36,117 nt of DNA from Trueperaceae bacterium (lineage in GTDB: Bacteria > Deinococcota > Deinococci > Deinococcales > Trueperaceae). How positions within the stretch are numbered: position 1 is the first letter of the stretch; the number at the start of each line of letters is the position of its first letter. This document shows positions 12,273 to 19,138 of the stretch, one piece after another. The stretch lies in assembly GCA_007695125.1 (NCBI GenBank), contig REEJ01000207.1, positions 1-36,117 of the forward strand, in the 5' to 3' direction. A program made the position numbers and the translations under genes. The notes beneath the pieces were generated by a model. It searched no databases, was not told the origin of the DNA, and saw only the letters and a program-made list of their open reading frames with translations.

Positions 12273-13676
12273 ATGGACCGCGCGCGAGAGACCATGCACA
12301 TCGAAGGCGGCCGCTCGCTGCACGGAACGCTGGGCGTCCACACCGCCAAGAACTCCGCCCTGTACCTGATCCTGGCGAGCCTGCTCAGCGACGAGCCGCT
12401 CGTGCTGCTCGACGTGCCGCGGCTCGCCGACGTCCTCGTCGAGCTCGAGCTGCTCGAGCACCTCGGCGCCGAGGTGCGCTGGGAGGGTCGCGAGCTGCGG
12501 CTCCACGCCCGCGAGGTGCAGCGCAACAGCGCGCCGTACGCGCTGGTGAGCCGCATGCGGGCCAGCTTCGTCGCGATGGGTGCGCTCCTGGCCCGCACGG
12601 GCGAGGCGCGCATCTCGATGCCCGGTGGCTGCGCCTTCGGACCTCGCCCCGTCGATCGCCACCTCACGGCGTTCCGAGCCCTCGGCATCGAGGTCGACGA
12701 GAGCGGCGGGGCCTTCGCTGCCCGTCGCACCGGCCCGGTCCAGGGCACCGTCGCGTTCGAGGCCCCCACCGTCGGCGGCACGCAGAACGTGCTCCTGGCA
12801 TCCGCCCTGGGCGAGGGCGACGTCACCATCGAGAACGCCGCCCTCGAGCCGGAGGTCGCCGACCTCGCTGCCCTGCTCAACGCCATGGGAGGGCGCGTCG
12901 AGGGCGCCGGCACCCCGGTGATCCAGGTCCAGGGCGTGCCGCGCCTCCACGGCGCCACCTTCCGACCCATCCCCGACCGGATCGAGGCCGGCACCTTCAT
13001 GCTCGCCGTGGCGGCGACGCGCGGCGACGTCGTGCTGCGCGACCTCCGCCCCACGCACGTCCAGGCGGTGCTCGACGCCCTCTCGCAGACCGGCGTGCGC
13101 GTCGTGGTCGAGAGCCCGGAGAGCGTCCGCATCGACGCCACCGGCGACCTGAACGCCACCGACGTCACGGCCACGGAGTACCCGGGCGTGCCGACCGACC
13201 TGCAGGCACCGTTCGGCGCGTACCTCGCGACGCTCCCCGGCGTGAGCGTGGTCCGCGACCGCGTCTACCCGGACCGGTACACGCACGTCGCGGAGCTGCA
13301 GCGCATGGGCGCGTCGCTGGAGCTGACCGATCGCACGCTGGTGATCCGCGGCGGTCAGCCACTGCACGGCGCCGCCGTCCACGCCGCCGACATCAGGGCC
13401 GGCGGTGCGCTGGTGGTGGCGGCGCTGGCAGCACGCGGCACCTCGCAGGTGAGCGGCGTGGAGTTCATCGACCGCGGTTACGAGCGCTTGGCGTCCCGGC
13501 TCGGCTCGCTCGGCGCCTCCGTCTCGCTCGAACGCGTCGGCGACTCCACTGCGGGGGCGTCCGTCGCGGGCGGGTCCGCTGTGGACGCATCCTCGGTGGA
13601 CGCGTCCGGCCGAGGCGCTGGGAGCGCGAGCGGCGCGGGCGGGAACGCGGCCGTCTCGGTGACGCGGACCGACTGA
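12273..13676 (+). CDS. murA: UDP-N-acetylglucosamine 1-carboxyvinyltransferase
   Basis: 467 residues. It transfers enolpyruvate from PEP to UDP-GlcNAc, the first committed step of peptidoglycan synthesis in the cytosol. The fold's landmarks are present: K26-N27 (TAKNSALYLI, matching K22-N23 of E. coli), RMRAS at 94-98, and catalytic C120 in PGGCAFGPRPVD, so the enzyme should be fosfomycin-sensitive in principle. The ATG at 12273 has GAGGGGGG about 8 nt upstream; in-frame ATGs at 12222, 12231 and 12246 are possible but lack such a site. The conserved protein ends near residue 425. The remaining 40-odd residues are Ala/Gly/Ser-rich low complexity, and their DNA is antisense to the end of the next gene. 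Confidence 0.93.
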   Translation: MDRARETMHIEGGRSLHGTLGVHTAKNSALYLILASLLSDEPLVLLDVPRLADVLVELELLEHLGAEVRWEGRELRLHAREVQRNSAPYALVSRMRASFVAMGALLARTGEARISMPGGCAFGPRPVDRHLTAFRALGIEVDESGGAFAARRTGPVQGTVAFEAPTVGGTQNVLLASALGEGDVTIENAALEPEVADLAALLNAMGGRVEGAGTPVIQVQGVPRLHGATFRPIPDRIEAGTFMLAVAATRGDVVLRDLRPTHVQAVLDALSQTGVRVVVESPESVRIDATGDLNATDVTATEYPGVPTDLQAPFGAYLATLPGVSVVRDRVYPDRYTHVAELQRMGASLELTDRTLVIRGGQPLHGAAVHAADIRAGGALVVAALAARGTSQVSGVEFIDRGYERLASRLGSLGASVSLERVGDSTAGASVAGGSAVDASSVDASGRGAGSASGAGGNAAVSVTRTD

Positions 13677-14668
13677 GCCTCGGCAGCGCCGACGCGCTCG
13701 GTGTCGTCGGGCGACGACGGCAGCTCGGACTCATCGATCAACTCGACCTCGGCCGCCGGCCGCACGGTCATCGTCGGCAGCGCCACCGTCACGTACCTGG
13801 CGGGTGGATCGTCGGCCGGGGGCGGATCGTCCCCTACCGTCGCCGCCGCGGCGCGGCGCATGGGGCGCATCCGCAGCACCAAGCCTGCGAGCGCCAGGGC
13901 GATGCCTGCGCCCATCAACCACACCCACGCCAGGCTGCCAGGCGCGATGCCGCCGGCGATGTCCACGCGCGGCAACTCGCCCCGCGCCAACGCCGCCGCC
14001 CGCTCCGCTGAATCGCCAGGGAACACGTCGACCACCGGTGTCTGCTGCTGATCCGAGCTGAACGCCCACGGCGACGGTTCGCGGCTGAGGGGTCGCCAGC
14101 CGTCGGCACGAAACGGGTCGTACACGCCGCTCACCGCGTAGAGGCGGGCCTCTTGCTCGGGCCGCGCGAACGGTGTCAACACGGTGATCGTGGTCCCGTC
14201 GACGACGGCCTCGACGGGAACGGCTGCGGCCAGATCGACGACGCCGTCGGCGGCGGCCTCCCACGCCCATGCCCCGTCACCGGTCACCCGGATCGCGACC
14301 TGCCACCCCGTGCCGAGCGGCATCGCCAGCCCCGAACCCGGCAGCAACGCCTCGGCCCCACCCTCGGCGCTGTCGATGTAGACCTCGAGGATCGGTTGCG
14401 TGATCCCGAGCGCGAGTCCGCCGCTGCCGTCGATGGCGCCCAAGGTGAGCGCGATGCGCACGGGGTCGCCCGCGAGCAGCGTGACGTCGACCAGGTCGTA
14501 CCAGGACGGGTCGGCGAAGCGCGGTCCGGTCGGCGGGCGCAGGCTGCCGTCACCGAAGGCGTCGCCCGACTGCGCCGCCGCAGCGCTCGCTGCCAGGGCG
14601 CAGCACAGCGCCAACGCGCGCAGGAGCGGCCGAAGGCGGCGGCCACGAGCGGCGGTCACGGCGCCCAT
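13478..14668 (-). CDS. Membrane-anchored protein with DOMON/glucodextranase-C-like domain
   Basis: 396 residues. Residues 1-35 are a signal peptide (LLRALALCCALAASAAAA). An exported beta-rich domain follows, with DAFGDGSLRPP, ILEVYIDSAEGGAEALLPGSG and LYAVSGVYDPFRADGW. That layout resembles the glucodextranase C-terminal / DOMON-like module that binds carbohydrate at the surface of some glycosidases; the resemblance is my recognition, not a search result. A membrane segment (about 241-262, LAWVWLMGAGIALALAGLVL) leads to a cytosolic tail of about 130 residues rich in Pro, Ala, Ser, Thr and Glu. Its ATG overlaps the yvcK stop by one base (TGATG). Its 3' end overlaps murA, convergently, by 199 bp. 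Function unknown; an envelope polysaccharide sensor or anchor is possible. Confidence 0.72.
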   Translation of the reverse strand: MGAVTAARGRRLRPLLRALALCCALAASAAAAQSGDAFGDGSLRPPTGPRFADPSWYDLVDVTLLAGDPVRIALTLGAIDGSGGLALGITQPILEVYIDSAEGGAEALLPGSGLAMPLGTGWQVAIRVTGDGAWAWEAAADGVVDLAAAVPVEAVVDGTTITVLTPFARPEQEARLYAVSGVYDPFRADGWRPLSREPSPWAFSSDQQQTPVVDVFPGDSAERAAALARGELPRVDIAGGIAPGSLAWVWLMGAGIALALAGLVLRMRPMRRAAAATVGDDPPPADDPPARYVTVALPTMTVRPAAEVELIDESELPSSPDDTERVGAAEAQSVRVTETAAFPPAPLALPAPRPDASTEDASTADPPATDAPAVESPTRSSETEAPSEPSRDAKRS

Positions 14669-15990
14669 CAGACGGCGTTCCGTTCGTTGGCGAGGCCGAG
14701 CAGGGCGGCGGCCAGGCGCACCGAATCGTGCTGAGCGTGGCGGCCGCCGTCGACGAGCGCGACCGGCAGCAGCCGGATGCCCGCCTCGCGGAAGCGGTCG
14801 GGCTCGACCACCACGACGTCGGCGAACTCCTCGGCGTACGCCGCCAGGCGCTCCTCGTCGATCGGCTCGTCGTTGACGATCACCACCTCGGGATAGCGAC
14901 CGAGGTGGTCGTGGAGCGCCTGCACGTGCTCCCAGGCGCTCATGCCGGTCGTCTCGCCGTCTTCGGTCATGATGTTGCAGACGTACACGAGGCGGGCGCT
15001 CGAGCGCCGCAGCGCCTCCCCGACGTCGGGCACGAGCACAGGAGGCAGCGTCGAGGTGTAGAGGCTGCCGGGTCCCAGGACCACCAAGGTCGCGGCCTCG
15101 ATCGCGTCCAGCACCTCGGGCAGGGCATCGGGGGCGGTTGGGACGATACGGACCTCCGCAATGGCGCCGCCGCCATCGTGCGCGTGGCGCTCGCCTTCGA
15201 TCTCGCGCCCGTCGCGCTTGCGCACGTGCAGCGCGATGGGCCGCGCCGTGGCGGGGTAGACGGCGCCGCCGAGATCGAGCATGCGGTTGGCGGTTCGCAA
15301 GGCGTCGCCGAAGTCGCCCTCGATCTCCGTCAGCGTCGTCAGGAACAGGTTCCCGAAGGTGTGGCCCTGGAGCTCGGCGCCGCGTTCGAAGCGGTAGTCG
15401 AGGAGCCGGCCGAGGGCGACCTCGTCGTTCGACAGCGCCGCCAGGCAGTCCACCAGATCGCCAGGTGCCGGCATGTCGAAGGCCTCGCGCAGCCGCCCCG
15501 ACGAGCCGCCGTCGTCGCTGACGGCCACGATGGCGGTCAGGTTCGACGTGGCGCCGCGCACGCCGCGCAGCAAGCGCGACAGGCCGGTGCCGCCGCCGAG
15601 CGCGACGATGCGCGGCCCCTTGGCGCGTTGCAGCCGGTCGTAGAGGTGCGCAGCGGCCTCCCTCGGCTCCGGGAGCCAGTGCGACAGCAGCGAGCGGTTC
15701 AGGCGCCCCACGGCGCCGGCCGCCAGCCACACGCCGGTCACCAGCGTCGCCAGGGCGACCCAGCCGCCCACGCGTGGCCACGATCCGGACGCCAGCACCG
15801 CCTCGATCGGCTCGCTGGCGGCCCCCCGCTCGTCGCCGAGCAACCAGACCGCCAGCACCGCCATACCGAGCGCGAACACCACGCCACCGGCCACCGCCAG
15901 GACGATGTGGCGCTTCACGCCCATGCCGGGTGCCAGCCAGTAGCGCAGCGTCGTGCGGCGACGCCGCGCTCGTACCTGCCCCCCGCTCAC
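14668..15990 (-). CDS. yvcK: YvcK/CofD-like UDP-GlcNAc-binding protein, membrane-tethered
   Basis: 440 residues from GTG 15990, whose G overlaps the preceding stop (GTGA). The GXG signature ALGGGTGLSRLLRG, the AIVAVSDDGGSSGRLR motif, GHTFGNLFL and LGPGSLYTS identify the YvcK (CofD-like) family. In Bacillus the protein binds UDP-sugars, is needed for growth and normal shape on gluconeogenic carbon sources, and affects PBP1 placement. Two membrane segments precede the domain here (about residues 28-51 and 74-95), with a basic GMGVKR stretch in front. Bacillus YvcK lacks these, so this version should sit at the membrane. B. subtilis and Mycobacterium homologues are Ser/Thr kinase substrates, which makes the kinase 3 kb away interesting. 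Confidence 0.9.
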   Translation of the reverse strand: MSGGQVRARRRRTTLRYWLAPGMGVKRHIVLAVAGGVVFALGMAVLAVWLLGDERGAASEPIEAVLASGSWPRVGGWVALATLVTGVWLAAGAVGRLNRSLLSHWLPEPREAAAHLYDRLQRAKGPRIVALGGGTGLSRLLRGVRGATSNLTAIVAVSDDGGSSGRLREAFDMPAPGDLVDCLAALSNDEVALGRLLDYRFERGAELQGHTFGNLFLTTLTEIEGDFGDALRTANRMLDLGGAVYPATARPIALHVRKRDGREIEGERHAHDGGGAIAEVRIVPTAPDALPEVLDAIEAATLVVLGPGSLYTSTLPPVLVPDVGEALRRSSARLVYVCNIMTEDGETTGMSAWEHVQALHDHLGRYPEVVIVNDEPIDEERLAAYAEEFADVVVVEPDRFREAGIRLLPVALVDGGRHAQHDSVRLAAALLGLANERNAV

Positions 15991-16676
15991 GGCAGTCCGC
16001 GTGCGAACGCGTCCGGGGGGCGACACGCCACGACCGCGTCCGCCCACACGGCGATGGCGACCTCGCCGACCTGCCCGATCAGGCGCCCGGGACAGATCAG
16101 CACGCTCGGCTCGCTGCGATCGTCGAACACGGCGGCGCTGCCCGCGACCTCGCCTTCTCGGTACGGTCGAGCGGGGGCAGCGACGCGCAACGGCGTCGGC
16201 GTGCCCTCGCCCTGCAGGACGATCCAGCGCTGGCCGTCGTGGCGTATGTGGGCGACGTGGCCGGCGAGCTCGACCCGGAACGTCGGCGCCTCGCCCGGCT
16301 CGAACAACGCCTCCCACGACGTCGGCATGAGGAAGCCGATGTCGATCTCGATGCATGCCCGCGGCGACTCGGCGCCGTGCGGCACCACCACGGCCTCGCG
16401 CGCGTGGCCGGCGAGCAGCAGCCCAGCCACGGCATCGGCCCCCTCGCGGGCGCTCCAGCACCCCACCCGCACGCGGACGTACTGCAGACCGTCGGTCATG
16501 GCGAACTCGTTGAACGCCGGGAAGCCGGCGTCGCGCAGCGTCGCCGCGGTGTTCTGCGCTTCGCGCAGATCGCGCAGCGCCACCGTCTGCACCGCCCAGC
16601 CGCCGTTCTGTCCCGCCGCGACACCGACGAGCCACATGGCGAGAAGCCAGGCCGCGACGCGCAGCCGGGCCGTCAC
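15987..16676 (-). CDS. Exported SPOR-domain protein
   Basis: 229 residues. The signal peptide (VAAWLLAMWLVGVAAG, residues 7-22) is followed directly by a SPOR-like repeat (about 25-95): WAVQTVALRDLREAQNTAA and YVRVRVGCWSAREGADAV, the usual pattern of a domain that binds denuded peptidoglycan glycan strands. The remaining 130 residues contain beta-strands and no domain I recognise. Two Cys (in VGCWS and VACRPP) and others could form disulfides. Start (GTG overlapping the hisH stop) and stop (overlapping the yvcK GTG) both use GTGA. It lies between hisH and yvcK, suggesting an envelope job co-expressed with YvcK. Confidence 0.78.
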   Translation of the reverse strand: MTARLRVAAWLLAMWLVGVAAGQNGGWAVQTVALRDLREAQNTAATLRDAGFPAFNEFAMTDGLQYVRVRVGCWSAREGADAVAGLLLAGHAREAVVVPHGAESPRACIEIDIGFLMPTSWEALFEPGEAPTFRVELAGHVAHIRHDGQRWIVLQGEGTPTPLRVAAPARPYREGEVAGSAAVFDDRSEPSVLICPGRLIGQVGEVAIAVWADAVVACRPPDAFARGLP

Positions 16677-17341
16677 GGCGTCGCCCGCGCTGGCGTCGCC
16701 CGCGCTGGCGTCGCCCCGGCCGCGCTCCGGACCAAGGCGCCGAAGTTCTCGAGCACGCGCAGTCCGACCGCCTGGCTCTTCTCCGGATGGAACTGGGTCG
16801 CGTGCAGCCCACCGAGCGAGACCGCGCTCAGGAAGCGTGTCGTGCCGTAGCGCGTCTCGGCACCCATCGGAACGCTGCCCGCAGGGAACGTGACGTAGTA
16901 GGAGTTGGCGAAGTAGACGAACGCGCCGGCCGCCACACCGTCGAGGAGCGGCGAGGCGCCCAACGGCCAGATCTGGTTCCAGCCCATCTGCGGCACGCTG
17001 ACGCCCTCGGCCGGGAAGCGCCGCACCTCGGCGTCGAGGACGCTCAGGCCAGCCACGCCCGGGGCCTCTTCGGAGCCGCGCGTGAGCAGCTGGAGCCCGA
17101 TGCAGATCCCGAGGAACGGCCTGCCGTGCGCGATGTGCTCGGCGACGACGGGGGCGAAGCCGGAACGCTCGAAGGAGCGCATCACCTGGCCGAAGTGTCC
17201 CTGGCCAGGGAGCACCAACGCGTCGGACTCACGCGCCACGCCGGGATCGGCGCTGCGCAGCACGGGCACGCCGGCGGCGAGCAGCGCCTTCTCGACGCTG
17301 TGCAGGTTACCCGCTCCGTAATCGATCAGGACGACTCGCAC
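16673..17341 (-). CDS. hisH: Imidazole glycerol phosphate synthase, glutaminase subunit
   Basis: 222 residues. With HisF it converts PRFAR and glutamine to IGP and AICAR in histidine synthesis. The class I amidotransferase triad is visible: C80 in LGICIGLQLL, and H185 and E187 in FHPEKSQ. The start is taken at GTG 17341 (giving RVVLIDYGAGNLHS, the canonical N-terminus), 5 bp after the hisB stop. The ribosome-binding site is poor (AGGGGA 13 nt upstream), which fits coupled translation. A normal HisH ends at about residue 205; this one adds a short repetitive ATPAR tail. hisF and hisA are not in the window. Confidence 0.95.
   Translation of the reverse strand: MRVVLIDYGAGNLHSVEKALLAAGVPVLRSADPGVARESDALVLPGQGHFGQVMRSFERSGFAPVVAEHIAHGRPFLGICIGLQLLTRGSEEAPGVAGLSVLDAEVRRFPAEGVSVPQMGWNQIWPLGASPLLDGVAAGAFVYFANSYYVTFPAGSVPMGAETRYGTTRFLSAVSLGGLHATQFHPEKSQAVGLRVLENFGALVRSAAGATPARATPARATP
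16677..16716 (-). repeat. 15-bp tandem repeat in the end of hisH
   Basis: GGCGTCGCCCGCGCT occurs twice in full and a third time in part (plus-strand reading), encoding the A-R-A-T-P repeats that end HisH. Since the unit is a multiple of three, changes in copy number would lengthen or shorten the tail without a frameshift. Confidence 0.8.
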
Positions 17342-17346
17342 GGTGC

Positions 17347-17931
17347 TCAGAGCGTCCCCTTGGTGCTCGGCAGCGTGTCGTGCGTGGTCCGGGTCGCCCG
17401 TTGGAGCGCCCGGGCCAACGCCTTGATCGCCGCCTCGCAGACGTGGTGCGCCTCGCCCATCGCGAGGATCCTGACGTGCAGCGTCGCGTGGGAGTGGTTC
17501 GTGAAGCCACGCAGCCACTCGCGCAGGTGGTACGCGGAGAAACCGTTCACGCTGCCCGGCACGTCCTCGGGCTCGAAGGCGAGGAACGCTCGGCCCGACA
17601 GGTCGAGGACGACCTGGACCAGCGTCTCGTCCATCGGGACGATCACGTCGGCGTAGCGCTCGATCCCGTGCGCGTCGCCCAGTGCGGTGCGGAGCGCTTG
17701 GCCCAGGGTGATGCCGACGTCTTCGGCGAGGTGGTGGACGTCGACGTGCAGGTCGCCGGTGGCGCGCACCTCGAGCCCCAGGCGGCCGTGGCGGATCAGC
17801 TGATCGAGCAGGTGGTCGATGAAGCCATGGCCCGTCGCCGCAGACCCCCCGGAGCCGTCGAGGTCGAGCTCGACGAGCACGTCGGTCTCATTGGTGATGC
17901 GGTGCACGCTGGCTCTGCGGTGCTCAGGCAT
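17347..17931 (-). CDS. hisB: Imidazoleglycerol-phosphate dehydratase
   Basis: 194 residues, the length of monofunctional HisB. It dehydrates IGP to imidazole acetol phosphate. The two metal-binding signatures of the duplicated fold are present: DVHHLAEDVGI in the first half and EAHHVCEAAIKALA in the second, with the central GFIDHLLDQL. No phosphatase domain is fused to it. The ATG lies 8 bp inside the end of hisC. Products pass from HisH/HisF to HisB to HisC, so three consecutive late steps of the pathway are encoded together. Confidence 0.96.
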   Translation of the reverse strand: MPEHRRASVHRITNETDVLVELDLDGSGGSAATGHGFIDHLLDQLIRHGRLGLEVRATGDLHVDVHHLAEDVGITLGQALRTALGDAHGIERYADVIVPMDETLVQVVLDLSGRAFLAFEPEDVPGSVNGFSAYHLREWLRGFTNHSHATLHVRILAMGEAHHVCEAAIKALARALQRATRTTHDTLPSTKGTL

Positions 17932-19051
17932 GGCTCTCCTCGGTTCTCTCAGGCGCCGCGGCCGGCGCGCCAGCCGCGCCCGGCTGCGCCGCGAGCGCGG
18001 TCAGCGCCGTGAGCGCGGCGACGAGCGCGTCGTTCTCGTCAGGCGTCCCGATGCTCACGCGCAGGCAGCCGGCCAGGCCGGGCAGGTGGTCTTGGCGCCG
18101 CACCACGATCCCGCGCGCGAGCAGCGCGCCGTGGAGGGCGGCCGCGTCGCCGACGCGCACGAGCAAGAAGTTCGTCACCGAGGGGAACACCTCGATGCCG
18201 GGCAGGTCCCGCAGGGCGGCGCCGACGCGCTCGCGTTCGGCGACGATCAGGTCGACACGCGAGCGCACGTACGCCGGGTCCTCGAGCACGGTCTCGACCA
18301 GCGCCGCCTGCAGCGCGGACACGGTGAACGGCAGCACGGCCTTGCGCAGGTGGACTGCCAGGTCGGGAGCGGCGAGCGCGTATCCCAGCCGGACCCCGCC
18401 CATTGCGAAGGCCTTGGAGAACGTCCGCAGCGACACGGTGTTGGGCACGTCGCGAACGACGCTGGAGAAGTCGCTGGCGGCGAAGGGGCCGTAGGCCTCG
18501 TCGATCACCGTCAGCCACCCGTTCGCTCCGGCGCGCGCCAGCGTCCAGACGTCCTCCGCGCTCACCGCGTTCCCGGTGGGCGCCATCGGCGCCGCCAGGA
18601 AGTGCACGCCGTCGCCCTGGTCGAGTTCGCTCAGGAGTGCCTCGAGCGGGAGCGCGAAGCCCGCTGCCAGCGGCACCTCGCGCAGTTCGGCGTTCAGGAG
18701 CCGGGCCTGCAACGCGTAGAGGGAGAACGACGGGGCGACGCTCAGGACGCGTCGACCGAGGCCGGCGGCGATCACGATCGCTTGGATGAGGACGTTGGAA
18801 CCGTTCGTCACCACGACGCCCTCGACCGGCCAGCGCTCGAGCTCGGCGATCCGCTCGGCGACGCCGTCGGCGTGCATGGCCGGGTAGCGGTGCAGCTCGG
18901 CGCGAGCGACGCGCTCCAAGGCGCGCGAGCGCAGGGGCTCCGGGAGGTCCCATGGGCTCTCGTTCTGGTCGAGTTTCACGGCCGCGTCGAGCGCCTTGAA
19001 GCGGTACGCGGGGAGCGCCTCGACATCGGGTCGGATCGCCATGCGCGCCAT
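17924..19051 (-). CDS. hisC: Histidinol-phosphate aminotransferase, atypical active site
   Basis: 375 residues, a fold type I PLP enzyme that turns imidazole acetol phosphate and glutamate into histidinol phosphate. The PLP lysine is K213 in RTFSKAFAMGGVRLGY, with the phosphate-binding Arg following; VIDEAYGPF supplies the PLP Asp and Tyr; LDQNESPW is the substrate-side N-terminal motif. The usual NNPTG reads MAPTG: Ala157 stands where the conserved PLP-contacting Asn (N157 in E. coli HisC) is expected. The start at 19051 has GAGGG 9 nt upstream; a second ATG at 19042 is weaker. The last residues are an Ala/Pro-rich tail. The overlap with hisB and the his context support HisC over another aminotransferase. 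Confidence 0.88.
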   Translation of the reverse strand: MARMAIRPDVEALPAYRFKALDAAVKLDQNESPWDLPEPLRSRALERVARAELHRYPAMHADGVAERIAELERWPVEGVVVTNGSNVLIQAIVIAAGLGRRVLSVAPSFSLYALQARLLNAELREVPLAAGFALPLEALLSELDQGDGVHFLAAPMAPTGNAVSAEDVWTLARAGANGWLTVIDEAYGPFAASDFSSVVRDVPNTVSLRTFSKAFAMGGVRLGYALAAPDLAVHLRKAVLPFTVSALQAALVETVLEDPAYVRSRVDLIVAERERVGAALRDLPGIEVFPSVTNFLLVRVGDAAALHGALLARGIVVRRQDHLPGLAGCLRVSIGTPDENDALVAALTALTALAAQPGAAGAPAAAPERTEESHA

Positions 19052-19065
19052 GCTACCGCACCCTC

Positions 19066-19084
19066 GGGCACGCTCCGGGTGCCC
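19066..19084. terminator. Weak hairpin between the TPR gene and hisC
   Basis: GGGCAC and GTGCCC form a 6-bp stem with a 7-nt loop in the 87-bp gap 19052-19138. There is no T-run on either side, so termination after the TPR gene is only possible. No clear hisC promoter was found in the gap. Confidence 0.25.
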
Positions 19085-19138
19085 TGTGGGAGCCCTCGTG
19101 CGCGATCCGCTCCGACGCCTCCGACGCTTCGATCGTCG

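Noticed and set aside
12149-13174. Minus-strand frame opposite murA that also covers the promoter region
   Set aside because: murA is unambiguous by its catalytic residues, and this frame has Ser/Arg-rich shadow composition.
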